Below are positions 28,938 through 39,390 of a stretch of DNA of 64,000 bases, one piece after another. The notes under the pieces were generated by a model. The model searched no databases, was not told the origin of the DNA, and saw only the letters and a program-made list of their open reading frames with translations. The stretch lies in assembly GCF_023283845.1 (NCBI RefSeq), contig NZ_JAKILC010000021.1, positions 31,822 to 95,821 on the forward strand, written 5' to 3'. Within the stretch, counting starts at the first letter, position 1. Each line of letters opens with the position of its first letter. Source of the stretch: Shewanella marinintestina. Lineage in GTDB: Bacteria; Pseudomonadota; Gammaproteobacteria; Enterobacterales; Shewanellaceae. A program made the translations under genes and the position numbers.

Positions 28938-29885
28938 CTAATGCTTACAAAGAACCACTTTCCAAGCTAAGATCTCATCGAACTCAGATGTTCTAATGAC
29001 TTTAATTTCTTCTAATTTTGATGTTTTAGCCGTGCTATTAATGATTGAAGCCAAGTCGTCTTGTGTCACTGACGCATTTACAAGCTCTGTTAACCTTTGC
29101 TCTAATGTTAATAACTCAGAGGTAATAAATCTAAGGTATTCCTTTTTCTTACTTACGCTCCAAAAAATACCTGTTTTGAAAAGTGTTGCAACATAAGTCA
29201 TTAAATCGCTGTCTTTTAATGCATCTTCGTCTAGCTTGACTAACTCTCCAATTAATCGATTTAGTTCGAGTCTATTTTGTTCGCTTTGTGGATTGTCTTT
29301 AATTCGTGCTAAATCAATATTAGAACGTAACTCCCCCATCTGTTCAGTCATAACTCCAAGAAGGTTTAAAACCTGCTCAACCAAACTACCCGATATGAGA
29401 TTAACAATCCTACGATTTCTTCTAATCACCATAGACTCACTATGATGAACAATTAGCTGCAATCGACCTTTTGCTTTTAAAACTCTTAAAGCTTCTACTA
29501 GCGCGACATTCAAGGGAGCATATTCAATACCGAATTGCGACGTTACTACATCGAACGTTTCTGCTTCAAAGGGCAGATCACAGCAGTTAATATTTGAGAG
29601 GAGCTCAATACTGATACTTGAACTATCATTTTCAGGTTGATTAACTTGTGCGAGGTCAACTCCAATAATTTGGCCTGACTTTCCTAGAGGTAAGAGAGAC
29701 TCTTTGAGCAATAAAGGAATAGCACCATTACCCGTTGCAATATCTAATACATCAAACTGCTCAGGAAGCATCTCTACCGCCTCAGTCCACGCTTGATGTA
29801 ACACACCGGTATAATTCCCCTCGAAACTATCGCCAAAGGAAGTTAAATGCCCCTGTTTCCAATATTGATCCCAGTGCTTACTCAT
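28938..29885 (-). CDS. Class I SAM-dependent methyltransferase
   Basis: 315 residues. The SAM-binding motif VLDIATGNGAIPLLL is near residue 45, followed by IGVDLA and ETFDVVTSQFGIEY, consistent with a Rossmann-fold methyltransferase (about 35-150). The C-terminal half is helical and unassigned. The substrate is unknown. It lies alone downstream of the TonB-dependent receptor region and is followed by the empty promoter region of the TonB2 operon. Confidence 0.82.
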   Translation of the reverse strand: MSKHWDQYWKQGHLTSFGDSFEGNYTGVLHQAWTEAVEMLPEQFDVLDIATGNGAIPLLLKESLLPLGKSGQIIGVDLAQVNQPENDSSSISIELLSNINCCDLPFEAETFDVVTSQFGIEYAPLNVALVEALRVLKAKGRLQLIVHHSESMVIRRNRRIVNLISGSLVEQVLNLLGVMTEQMGELRSNIDLARIKDNPQSEQNRLELNRLIGELVKLDEDALKDSDLMTYVATLFKTGIFWSVSKKKEYLRFITSELLTLEQRLTELVNASVTQDDLASIINSTAKTSKLEEIKVIRTSEFDEILAWKVVLCKH

Positions 29886-29927
29886 ATATCACCTTAAAAA
29901 GTCAACGTTATTGCGATTATCATACAT

Positions 29928-29955
29928 AAAAAAGGGCCCTCTAGGGGCCCTTTTA
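29928..29955 (-). terminator. Intrinsic terminator after the TonB-dependent receptor gene
   Basis: 7-bp GC-rich stem AGGGCCC (29933-29939) with GGGCCCT (29945-29951), 5-base loop, T-run on the minus strand. Ends the receptor transcript, and may also work on the plus strand. Confidence 0.85.
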
Positions 29956-29994
29956 CTTACTTAAATAATACTAATATTTTATATATTTAACAGC

Positions 29995-32595
29995 TTAGAA
30001 CTTAAGAGTGTAGCTTGCGCGGTACTCACGTCCGTAGTTGTTATAAAGGCTTGGATCTTCATACTTACCATCTGAGCTTAGTACTGGATCTTCATCTGTT
30101 AAGTTATTAACACTTAGACGAATTGTACCAAAGCTACCAATGTCGTAACCGTAAGAGATGTTGTGGATTAACCAGTCATCCAACTTACCTTCTTCTTTAG
30201 TCTCATATGTAGAGCTAATATAGTTAGCGTTCCAGCTGAAGCTGTGATCTGAGATTGTATAGATTGTGGTGAAGTTTGAACGGTAATCAGGTTGACCTGC
30301 CCAGCCTGATGTATTTACTGCATCGCCACCAGCAGCATCTTCAACAATGTATTTAGTGATGAAGCTGTTCTGCCAGTTAATACGGAAGTCACCAACGCTA
30401 GTTTCGAAATTGCTGTTAAATGCAACGTCCACACCTTCAATTTCTAGCTTGTCACCGTTTGCATAACCAGTACCAACTTCAAGAGCTTTACCTAACTTTC
30501 CGTTAGTTGTAGGTGCACGGTCTACATAGAAAGTGCTATCTGGAGTTAGTGAACCGTCAGCAATACCTTCCATAACACTTGTACTACTACGCTGGCTAAT
30601 TACGTTATCAATGTTCAGGTTGAAGTAATCAACTTTTACACCAAACTCATCGATAATATCCCAAGCAAGACCTAAGTTAGTGTACTTAGAAGTTTCAGGG
30701 CCTAAGTTATCATTTGCTGAGATATATGTGTCTACCTGGCCACTTGGACAATCTGCAATACCATTTGATTCACAGAAAGCATAATCCGTTGCGGTTTCAG
30801 CACTAAATGTTGTAGCAGCATATAGTTGATCAAGAGCTGGAGCACGGAACGCTTCAGAGTAAGAACCACGTACAACTAGGTTCTCAAGCGCTTGCCAACG
30901 AACAGACGCTTTAGGTGCTGTATTGCCACCAAAATCACTGTAATCATCGTAACGAACCGCTAAGTTTACTTCTACACTATCAATTACTGGCAATACTACT
31001 TCATAGAATGCTGCCCAAACTTGACGGTCGCCACCAGCAGAGTTACCAGCTGAACCACCAATTAGACCAGCTTCTGACTGAGCGTCATATACTTCGCTAA
31101 AGTCTTGATCAAAGTACTCCATACCGAAGTAGTGACCAGCTTCACCGCCAGGTAGTTCAAATACATCGAAGTTAATACCAGCGTTATATTGGTTAAAGAT
31201 AGCCTTACCCTGAGTTAGAGTAGTGGCTTTCATGTTATTAACGCCCTGCTCTGAACCTAGATCGATACCATTCTTTTCATTGTACGCAAGACCAGCATAG
31301 CTTAGGTAGTACTCACCCATAGACTTATTGTCTGCTTGGTTGTAGTGGTAGTAGAACTCCCAGCTCGCATCGTTCCAAGCACTGATAGTACCACGAAGAC
31401 CTGTTAGGTAATCTTGGTTGTAGTCATCTACGTTACCATCACGAGTACCAATATCTACCCAACGGAATAGACCTAGAACTTCTTCACCATATGGGTTATG
31501 TGGGTTATCTGCAGCCATGTTCTGCCATTGTGCCGCTGGCGGAGCATAACGACCGAATGATTTATTCTGAGTAACCATGATGCGACCAAACCATTCTACG
31601 TCTTCAGCGACTTCATAGTTTGAATCAACATATACAGTGTTACGGTCAATAGATGCTTTGTTATAAGATACGTTACCGTATGCATACATACAATACTCAG
31701 AGCCAGGACCCCAGTGCGTATCAGCTTTAACTTTACGGAAAGTGTCTGAACCGTACTCTGCAACTAAGTCATCACATAACAATGAAGCTGACGCTGTAGA
31801 ATAGTCTGGAGACAGAACTGTAGCACCGTAGTACGACCAACCATCAGTATCAATATACGCCTGAGCTGTGTCGTAATCGCCATTAATTTTTGCTTTAGTG
31901 TAGTCACGGTCAGCATCAGAGATGCCTTTACGATCTTGGTGGTCAAATGCAAAAGTAATGTTACCTTTATCCATTTCATAACCAGCAACTACCGAGAACT
32001 CTTTACTTGTTAAGCCGCCATCACGTTCACGACTACCGCCGCCTACGTTAAACTCAAGACCTTGGAAGTTCTTCTTCATGATGATGTTAACAACACCAGC
32101 AATCGCATCTGAACCGTAAGTTGAAGATGCACCATCTGTTAGGATTTCAATACGTTCAACTGCCGCCATTGGAATGGCGTTAAGGTTAGCCGAAGCACCA
32201 CCAAGAGTAGGTGAACCAGGGAAACGCTTACCATCAATCAATACTAGAGTACGGCTAGAGCCCGCACCACGTAGGTTAATAGTTGCTTGAGACTGTGCAG
32301 AACTACCTGAACGCTCTGAGAATGAACCAAACGAGTTAAGGTTACTGTTACGTAGTGCATCGGCAACGGTAAAGTTACCTTCAACTTGCATGTCTTCTGC
32401 AGTAATTGTAGTTACTGGCGAAGCACCTTCTAAATCACTTCTTTTAATACGTGAACCTGTTACTTCAATACGTTCAACGCTATCTGCTGATTCTTCTTCG
32501 GCTGCAAATACTGCTGGAGCTGTAAAAGCTGTAGCCATTGCACCACTAACAAGTGCTAAACGCACTGAGTTAGCTAGTAAGTTATTCTTATACAT
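29995..32595 (-). CDS. TonB-dependent outer-membrane receptor
   Basis: 866 residues. A signal peptide ends near FAAEE, followed by the TonB box region RIEVTGSRI. The plug domain (about 55-165) includes NLRGAGSSRTLVLIDGKR and TDGASSTYGSDAIAGVVNI. A beta barrel fills the rest and ends in aromatic residues (YTLKF), as expected for outer-membrane insertion. Such receptors import siderophores, vitamins or carbohydrates; the SRTLVLIDGKR type often acts on oligopeptide or carbohydrate substrates, but the ligand is not determinable here. Not in an operon with tonB but near it. Confidence 0.93.
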   Translation of the reverse strand: MYKNNLLANSVRLALVSGAMATAFTAPAVFAAEEESADSVERIEVTGSRIKRSDLEGASPVTTITAEDMQVEGNFTVADALRNSNLNSFGSFSERSGSSAQSQATINLRGAGSSRTLVLIDGKRFPGSPTLGGASANLNAIPMAAVERIEILTDGASSTYGSDAIAGVVNIIMKKNFQGLEFNVGGGSRERDGGLTSKEFSVVAGYEMDKGNITFAFDHQDRKGISDADRDYTKAKINGDYDTAQAYIDTDGWSYYGATVLSPDYSTASASLLCDDLVAEYGSDTFRKVKADTHWGPGSEYCMYAYGNVSYNKASIDRNTVYVDSNYEVAEDVEWFGRIMVTQNKSFGRYAPPAAQWQNMAADNPHNPYGEEVLGLFRWVDIGTRDGNVDDYNQDYLTGLRGTISAWNDASWEFYYHYNQADNKSMGEYYLSYAGLAYNEKNGIDLGSEQGVNNMKATTLTQGKAIFNQYNAGINFDVFELPGGEAGHYFGMEYFDQDFSEVYDAQSEAGLIGGSAGNSAGGDRQVWAAFYEVVLPVIDSVEVNLAVRYDDYSDFGGNTAPKASVRWQALENLVVRGSYSEAFRAPALDQLYAATTFSAETATDYAFCESNGIADCPSGQVDTYISANDNLGPETSKYTNLGLAWDIIDEFGVKVDYFNLNIDNVISQRSSTSVMEGIADGSLTPDSTFYVDRAPTTNGKLGKALEVGTGYANGDKLEIEGVDVAFNSNFETSVGDFRINWQNSFITKYIVEDAAGGDAVNTSGWAGQPDYRSNFTTIYTISDHSFSWNANYISSTYETKEEGKLDDWLIHNISYGYDIGSFGTIRLSVNNLTDEDPVLSSDGKYEDPSLYNNYGREYRASYTLKF

Positions 32596-33308
32596 TGTAA
32601 ATCTCCCTGGACTCTCTTATATTTTTTTTAGCAAAATGAGTATTTAATTAACATGTGTTACTCAAAAAGCATTTCGCAAACAAATAAAAACACAATAGAA
32701 ACATTTTTACAACACATGAAACCAACTGAGTACAGGTTTGGATTTTTAACAGAGAAGCTACTATCAATCTAAATTAGTGAATACTTAGATTTAATCACCC
32801 AAGCGAATGATGCAGGCACTATCAAAGATATTAACACCCAGCGAAAAGCAGTGGCGCATGATTAACAACAAGCCGCCAAACAGCTGATATATAAGGAGAT
32901 GTAGGGTAAACCTCCGATATAGAAAGGGTCGCGCAAATTTAAAAATGACTGGCTATCCCCTATAATATTGCTCATTTCAAACTGGCAATAACAAAGAAAA
33001 CAGAGCCGATTATTTTGTTAAACCCTCACAAAGTATGTACTTATTACTGCCAAGGCAGGATACAAAATGCAACATGTGTAAACCATACGATACAGCAAAA
33101 ATAACACCCAAGTCATTGATACTACTTGCAAAAATAGAATAAGCAGTAATTAAAAACATTTTTTTTGACAAACATTGCAACCGAACACTTTTTAACCTAA
33201 CGGTGTTAATAACATAACAATTGTTATTTTTAGGTGGATATTTCTATCTTTAGTCCGTCACAATTCGATAATTTTTAAAAGTTTTAAGAGAGCGAATTAA
33301 AAAGCATA
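32596..33308. other. Intergenic region, with a possible decayed gene fragment
   Basis: About 710 bp between the receptor start and the porin terminator. Positions 32769-32904 on the plus strand read as a coherent low-complexity frame ending in KAVAHD, a stop, then QQAAKQLIYKEM and a second stop. It could be a gene remnant; there is no start or ribosome site, and I cannot name it. The rest holds the receptor promoter. Confidence 0.3.
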
Positions 33309-33336
33309 AAAAAAAGCGCCACTTGGGCGCTTTTTA
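33309..33336. terminator. Intrinsic terminator after the porin gene
   Basis: 6-bp stem AGCGCC (33315-33320) with GGCGCT (33326-33331), 5-base loop, long A-tract on one side and T-run on the other, 15 bp past the porin stop. Confidence 0.85.
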
Positions 33337-33351
33337 TGTAATAGCTTAATA

Positions 33352-34566
33352 TTACATGTAGTATCTGATACCGATAGAGATACCGTCGTCTTCAGAGAAT
33401 TCCATAGCAGCTTGCTGTGCTTTATTGGTACTAGTGAAATCGCTAAAGTCTTTACGGCCTTCTAGGTAAAGCATTGTGTTGTTGTCCCATACATAGTGTA
33501 AACCCACTAGTAGGAATTGACGCTTAAACACATCACCGTTGTATGCTGCTGCATAGTCATCATTTGCTTCAAGAATGTTATATCCGATTAGCGGACGTAA
33601 ACCATTATCGAAGTGGTAAGATGCTAGAGACTCTAAGCCCCAAGCTTCAGGGATGTAACGGTTTAGATTATCTGTATCGTGATATTCTTGCTTGTTAACG
33701 TTAACCGCGCCGTAAAAACCTTTCGCGTTAAACTCACCCCAAGTTGCACCAGCACCGAAGATTAGATCGGTTTCTTGTACAGACTTACCAGTAGTGTAAG
33801 TTGCATCGAACTCACCAACGTTCAAACCTGCGGTTAGAATTAAGTTATCAGTTGCGTTATATGTAGCTGACGCACCGTAAGTATAATCGTACTCAACAGT
33901 ACCAATTACGTTGCTATTAGCAACTGTAGCATCTGGAACACCTGGGAAAGCATCGCCTTCATAAAGGTCAAAACTATCTTGCTTTAGCTGTGCTTGTACT
34001 GCGAAGCTGAAGTCACCAAACGCATTACGGTATTGAACAGTCTTGTCGCCACGACCAGTACCGTTGATTGCACCGTCAGCTTTGTTAAGTGTGTAAGTAC
34101 CAGATGTGTTACCGTCCCAAGTGTTAACTAGGTTAGTGTTATGAACCACATCGTACCAAGCGCCCCACTGCTTACCGATTGTCAATGAACCGTATGTGTC
34201 GTGAGCAAGACCAACATAGCCTAAACGAGTACTGATAAAGTCATTTGAATCAGAAGTGTATCCATTAATAGTCTCACCATCAATTTCAACACTATTTCTT
34301 TCGATCGAGCTATTACCTACTAGGTTTAGACCTAGCTCAACTTTGGCAAACGTTTTCCAACCTTGGCCCATGTCTCTGGTAAAACCAAAGTTAATACGAG
34401 ATGAACCGTTTTCAACTTTTGTAGCACCTTGAGTATTAATTACTCGAGCATCAATCCAACCACCAATTTCTACTGCATTTTTGTCATCTTTATATACTTC
34501 AATTGCTGATGCTGTTGGCACAAAAATAACCGCTGCCAAAGCTGATGCTACTAGAGTCTTTTTCAT
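33352..34566 (-). CDS. Gram-negative porin
   Basis: 404 residues. Signal peptide MKKTLVASALAAVIFVPTAS cut near SAIEV. The mature part has many alternating beta-strand stretches, an RINFGFTRD-type barrel and a final phenylalanine-free but aromatic GISIGIRYYM terminus. It forms a trimeric general-diffusion channel in the outer membrane, by family analogy. Single gene with its own terminator; about 230 bp separates it from polB. Confidence 0.88.
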   Translation of the reverse strand: MKKTLVASALAAVIFVPTASAIEVYKDDKNAVEIGGWIDARVINTQGATKVENGSSRINFGFTRDMGQGWKTFAKVELGLNLVGNSSIERNSVEIDGETINGYTSDSNDFISTRLGYVGLAHDTYGSLTIGKQWGAWYDVVHNTNLVNTWDGNTSGTYTLNKADGAINGTGRGDKTVQYRNAFGDFSFAVQAQLKQDSFDLYEGDAFPGVPDATVANSNVIGTVEYDYTYGASATYNATDNLILTAGLNVGEFDATYTTGKSVQETDLIFGAGATWGEFNAKGFYGAVNVNKQEYHDTDNLNRYIPEAWGLESLASYHFDNGLRPLIGYNILEANDDYAAAYNGDVFKRQFLLVGLHYVWDNNTMLYLEGRKDFSDFTSTNKAQQAAMEFSEDDGISIGIRYYM

Positions 34567-34800
34567 TTAATTTGCCTAACCTTAATATTGTTCAGTCTGC
34601 TTCATTCAAATCGTCATCCATTCCGTTGTTTTCTTTCTATCCTGATTGCAAATGAGATTATCAAAAGATTAGCAACCACTCAAAGACGAACATCACACTA
34701 TTTGCTAGATTTTGCACCTAATTAACTAGCAAATACAGAACTGACGAAGGTTTGAACCATCTGTTAACATTTATTTAGCAGGTTATTAATCCAGCGCAAA

Positions 34801-37209
34801 CTAAATTAACGACATTTGATTTGTAGTAACTTCAGTGAAACTGGTTTTCAAAATTGAAAGTATCGGCGCTGCGATAGGTTCTAACTGTTTAGTGAGATAA
34901 TAATCGTAATCAATTTGACTTAAGCGTTGAGCAACAGGTTCGGCGCCATTTAAAGTCATCACATATTCGATTCTTGCGCCCCGTTTTGCATATTGCTGAT
35001 CTCCCGTAGCATCGCATAATTTACGCGCAGCTTTTAAATGTGGAGCGGACTTTGCTGTGTAGTCTTCAAGGTTTCTTCTGAGTTGTTTGGTAAAGATCAG
35101 TTCATTATCAAGTAACCCACTATTCAACCCCGCTATTATCTCTTTAAGGTAAGAGGGAATATCTTGTTCACTAAACAAACGATCATATAATTCATATTGC
35201 ACTCTTCTAGCTAAGGGAGACCAATCACTTCGAACTTGCTCCATACCTTTAAATATTAATTGTTTTTCCCCGGTTTGATTACGCTTAGTTCCTACATAGC
35301 GCTTTTTAGAACCCTCGACCGAGCCTCTCAAAGTTGGCATAAAAAATTGCTCAAAATGAGTTTCAAATTCAAGCTCGAGAAAACTCGTTAACTGATATTC
35401 TTTTTGTAGTTTACTTCGCCATAAGACATTGATCCTTTCGGCTAGTTCTCTGCCAGTTTTTTGTACCAGTTCAGGTGAAAAATCATTACCAAGCCAAACA
35501 AAAGTCGAGTCGGTATCCCCATAAATCACTTCAAAACCTTCATTTTCAATCCAGCTTCTAGTTTGCTTCATTATTTCATGGCCACGCATTGTGATTGAGC
35601 TGGCAAGACGAGCGTCATGAAATACACAGCCTCGAGAGCCGAGGACGCCATACAAAGAGTTCATAATAATCTTAATTGCTTGGGATAAAGGCGCGTTGTG
35701 CTGCGACTTTGCTAACTCTCTTTCTTCAGAAAGCTTTTTAATCAGCATAGGTAAAATAGGCGTTTCACGACTAAATTGCGCGCCAAGAAACCCTGGCACT
35801 GCATCACTTACATTGGACGAGCCTTGTACAAGTCCCTTTGGATCAATTAGAAATGTACGAATAATTGAAGGATATAGACTCTTAAAATCTAACACTAAGA
35901 TATGTTGATAAAGACCTGGTACCGAGTCCATTACATAACCGCCAGGACTTTCTATGCCATCACTTGCAGGTTTACTCGGTGCGACAAAACCAGCCCGATG
36001 AAGATGTGGTAAATATAAGTTATTAAATGCCGCTACCGATGCGCCCACTCGTCCAAGCTCTAGCCCAGTTAGCTTAGCTCGCTCAATCACAAAATCGAAT
36101 AACTGGGTTTTTTCGAAAATATCCCACACCAAGCGACTATCTGTTAAGTTGTAATGCGCTAAAGCAAGTTTATCATTTAAAAATAAGTCATTGATCTCAT
36201 CCATACGATTATCAACGCTATGGATAGCTTTTCCTTCATCAAGCAGTGCCTGCGCCACAAACTCTAATGAATAACGATCGAACTGATAAAATGCAGCTTT
36301 TAACCAATCAATACCATCAAGTACCACTCTACCAGGTAAAGACAAGGTTTCTGGTCGATATTTCTCCTCGACTTTCCAATCAAGCGCTTGGCCATCGCGG
36401 CCAATATTTAGCGGTATTTGATGCAACTTCGCTCTACGGTAGAGTAAGGCTAAATCAAACGTTACAACGGACCAACCAATAATAATGTCCGGATCATATT
36501 CACTAAACCAAGAGATTAAACGGTGGATCAAATCGACTTCATCGATGGCCCATTCGACGTAATTAATAGATTCACCATCAGGTGAACATGGCTGAGTATC
36601 GAGCTCTTCCCCAACCATAATGACTTTTTGATAAACAATACCGTTGGCTGATTGTCCATATAAGGCAACAGAATAAAGTTCCCCCGCAAAACTACACTCA
36701 AAATCTAAAGAAATTGCGTTAAGTTCAATTTTGCTATCAAACTGCCTTGCCCTACTAGCAATAAATACAGGTTGCGATGAATTACCATTTTGTTCAATAA
36801 AGTGCCCATAAAACTCACCATCTAAGGCTATAAAGCGTTCAATTAAAAATCGGTGCTCCGTTTTAACGTCTGATTCGAATAATTCAATATCAAGATCTTT
36901 AGCTACGCGCATTAAATGCCGTAACTGTCTGCCATCGTTGCAATACAATGCAGTTATTGGCTCATAATTAAAGCTTTTCAGGGCGATGGCGTTAGCCCTT
37001 GCACCTCTTAATCCATCGCTAGCAAGTAATAGTGACTCGTCATTACTTTTTATAAAACACACATGCTCTTGATTGAGGATTTCGACAGTCACGGGGCCTG
37101 TCGCAGTTTGCACAAAGTACTGTAAAATTAGGCTGCCTTGTCGATGAATGGCGTGGCGAGTTAATACTCTACCTTGAAGAAGTTGCAGCTCACTGGCACC
37201 TGAATTCAT
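34801..37209 (-). CDS. polB: DNA polymerase II
   Basis: 802 residues, near E. coli PolB (783). An N-terminal 3'-5' exonuclease (about 130-340) has LDFEC and DPDIIIGWSV; the family B polymerase motifs follow: LDFKSLYPSI (A, near 440), IIMNSLYGVLGSRG (B) and YGDTDST (C). It synthesises DNA during translesion repair and replication restart. It diverges from dinG around a LexA box, as expected for an SOS-regulated gene. Confidence 0.95.
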   Translation of the reverse strand: MNSGASELQLLQGRVLTRHAIHRQGSLILQYFVQTATGPVTVEILNQEHVCFIKSNDESLLLASDGLRGARANAIALKSFNYEPITALYCNDGRQLRHLMRVAKDLDIELFESDVKTEHRFLIERFIALDGEFYGHFIEQNGNSSQPVFIASRARQFDSKIELNAISLDFECSFAGELYSVALYGQSANGIVYQKVIMVGEELDTQPCSPDGESINYVEWAIDEVDLIHRLISWFSEYDPDIIIGWSVVTFDLALLYRRAKLHQIPLNIGRDGQALDWKVEEKYRPETLSLPGRVVLDGIDWLKAAFYQFDRYSLEFVAQALLDEGKAIHSVDNRMDEINDLFLNDKLALAHYNLTDSRLVWDIFEKTQLFDFVIERAKLTGLELGRVGASVAAFNNLYLPHLHRAGFVAPSKPASDGIESPGGYVMDSVPGLYQHILVLDFKSLYPSIIRTFLIDPKGLVQGSSNVSDAVPGFLGAQFSRETPILPMLIKKLSEERELAKSQHNAPLSQAIKIIMNSLYGVLGSRGCVFHDARLASSITMRGHEIMKQTRSWIENEGFEVIYGDTDSTFVWLGNDFSPELVQKTGRELAERINVLWRSKLQKEYQLTSFLELEFETHFEQFFMPTLRGSVEGSKKRYVGTKRNQTGEKQLIFKGMEQVRSDWSPLARRVQYELYDRLFSEQDIPSYLKEIIAGLNSGLLDNELIFTKQLRRNLEDYTAKSAPHLKAARKLCDATGDQQYAKRGARIEYVMTLNGAEPVAQRLSQIDYDYYLTKQLEPIAAPILSILKTSFTEVTTNQMSLI

Positions 37210-37268
37210 ACTTTATACTCAATTAAATACACTAATAATCACTAAACGCTTCTTAGGCTAAGTAATCA

Positions 37269-37284
37269 CTGTTATTATGTACAG
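37269..37284. promoter_or_regulatory. LexA (SOS) box between polB and dinG
   Basis: CTGT-N8-ACAG, a perfect match to the gammaproteobacterial LexA consensus, with an AT-rich centre. It lies 25 bp before dinG and 60 bp before polB. Both are SOS genes in E. coli, so shared repression by LexA is expected. Confidence 0.85.
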
Positions 37285-37309
37285 CACTATTTATTAGCTT
37301 AGTGCATTC

Positions 37310-39382
37310 ATGTTATCCGCAGACGTTAAAACCCAAATTCGTACAATATATAAAGGCATTTCGACCTCATTGCCTAACTTTCGCCCGCGCCGCGAGCAAA
37401 ATTATATTGTCGCGGAAATATCAAAAACGCTTGCAGGCGAATATGACAAGCAACGCCGTATTATTGTGGTCGAAGCTGGCACAGGTATCGGTAAATCTTT
37501 AGCTTATATACTTGGCACTATTCCATTAGCACTCGCCTCCAAGAAAAAAGTCTGTATTGCAACTGCTACCGTCGCATTGCAAGAGCAGTTGTTGCATAAA
37601 GATTTACCTTTCTTTTTACAACAATCAGGCCTCGATTTTACTTTTGGCTTAGTCAAAGGTCGCCAACGTTATGTTTGTTTATCCAAGCTTGAAATGATGG
37701 TTGGGCCAGACAACAGTAGCCAAATGGCCATGTGGCAAACAAAACCTGATCAAAGCCAAGTTGATATGCTGGAAGGTTTACTCAAAGACTATCAAGCCGG
37801 TACTTGGAATGGTGAACGCGACACACTAACTAAGCCTCTACCCGATCATCTATGGCAACAAATTGCGTGTGACAAACACAGCTGTCACCGACAATTGGCA
37901 AGCCACCGTAACTGTCCGTTCCATAAAGCACGTGAAGATATTGATAACTGGGACGTTCTCATTGCCAACCATAGCTTGTTATTTGCCGATCTAGAGCTAG
38001 GGGGTGGCGTTATTTTGCCCGATCCAGAAGAGCTTTATTATGTTATTGATGAAGCTCATCACTTACCAATAGTTGCACGAGATTTTAGTAGCGCTCAGTC
38101 CACAGTTCGTGGGGCTAACGACTGGTTAGAAAAGCTCACTAAAACCTGCGGCAAGCTACAAAATCAAATTAAGAGTAATTATATTATTGCGCCAACGCAG
38201 TCGATGCTAGATCACATAGGTGATATTGCTGGGATGCTTAATCAAGTAGCGCAATTTTGTGATGCTCAATCGGCCAAGTTTGATAACCCAGAGAATCGCT
38301 TTCGTTTTGAGCACGGAAAACTGCCACCAGCTTTAATGGTGTTAGCAGAGAACCTCGGCACAGCGACAAACTTGGCATTAAAGCAATTTAACAAAATGCT
38401 GTCTTTGTTAAACGAAGCGATAAAGGATGGAGAGATCCCGAAACATCAATCAGAATCATTACTATCTGAAACAGGCTTTATGCTGCAACGCCTAGAGAAC
38501 CTGCAAAAGCTATGGAAGATGATGGCTAAAGAGGACAGTCCTAAAGGTGCGCCAATGGCACGTTGGATTGAACAATTAACCGGAAAACAGCCCGATTACT
38601 TATTCAATGCATCCCCCATAGAAGTCGGCTTTATGCTTGAAAACTTATTATGGAATAAAGCTGCTGGCGTCGTACTTTGTAGCGCAACACTGCGTGCATT
38701 GAATAACTTTAATCACTTTACCCATCAAGTTGGCTTATCCGTAAACGATGGAAGTCGCTATTTAGCCTTGGATTCGCCATTCGATTTTGAACAGAACGCG
38801 ACACTTTTTTTGCCAAAAATGGACTGTGAACCAACTGATGATAAATATACCGACGAATTAGCTAAACATATTGTCGCTCTGATTGAAGATGAAATGGCAA
38901 GCTTAGTACTATTTGCTTCTTATTGGCAGATGGAGAAAGTCGCAGATTTAGTTGAGAGTAAAATTAAAACCGGTTTACTCATTCAAGGCACAATGCCAAG
39001 ACAAGAAATACTCAAGATACATAAAGATCGCTGCGATGAAGGCAAACCAAGTATCATTTTTGGTACCGGCAGTTTTTCAGAAGGTTTAGATTTACCTGGC
39101 GAATATCTAACTAACTTAATCATTACTAAGTTGCCTTTTGCTGTACCAACATCACCTGTAGAGCAGGCACACTCGGAATACATTAAGATTAAGGGCGGAA
39201 ACCCATTTTTACAGCTGACAATCCCAGATGCATCGCGCAAATTGGTACAAAGTTGTGGTAGATTACTGCGTAAAGAGCAAGACTATGGGCGGATCTCAAT
39301 ATTAGATAGACGCTTGGTGACGAAACGTTATGGCAAGTCTTTACTCGATGCCTTGCCGCCTTTTCGTCGTGTAATAGAATAG
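37310..39382 (+). CDS. dinG: ATP-dependent DNA helicase DinG
   Basis: 690 residues, close to E. coli DinG (716). Walker A EAGTGIGKSLAYI near residue 55, DEAH-type box VIDEAHH near 240, and the cysteines expected for a 4Fe-4S cluster between them (C-cluster near residue 120 and 195-205). Late helicase motif SCGRLLR near 645. An XPD-like 5'-3' helicase that resolves R-loops and D-loops. SOS-regulated by the LexA box upstream. Confidence 0.93.
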   Translation: MLSADVKTQIRTIYKGISTSLPNFRPRREQNYIVAEISKTLAGEYDKQRRIIVVEAGTGIGKSLAYILGTIPLALASKKKVCIATATVALQEQLLHKDLPFFLQQSGLDFTFGLVKGRQRYVCLSKLEMMVGPDNSSQMAMWQTKPDQSQVDMLEGLLKDYQAGTWNGERDTLTKPLPDHLWQQIACDKHSCHRQLASHRNCPFHKAREDIDNWDVLIANHSLLFADLELGGGVILPDPEELYYVIDEAHHLPIVARDFSSAQSTVRGANDWLEKLTKTCGKLQNQIKSNYIIAPTQSMLDHIGDIAGMLNQVAQFCDAQSAKFDNPENRFRFEHGKLPPALMVLAENLGTATNLALKQFNKMLSLLNEAIKDGEIPKHQSESLLSETGFMLQRLENLQKLWKMMAKEDSPKGAPMARWIEQLTGKQPDYLFNASPIEVGFMLENLLWNKAAGVVLCSATLRALNNFNHFTHQVGLSVNDGSRYLALDSPFDFEQNATLFLPKMDCEPTDDKYTDELAKHIVALIEDEMASLVLFASYWQMEKVADLVESKIKTGLLIQGTMPRQEILKIHKDRCDEGKPSIIFGTGSFSEGLDLPGEYLTNLIITKLPFAVPTSPVEQAHSEYIKIKGGNPFLQLTIPDASRKLVQSCGRLLRKEQDYGRISILDRRLVTKRYGKSLLDALPPFRRVIE

Positions 39383-39390
39383 GACAGGCA

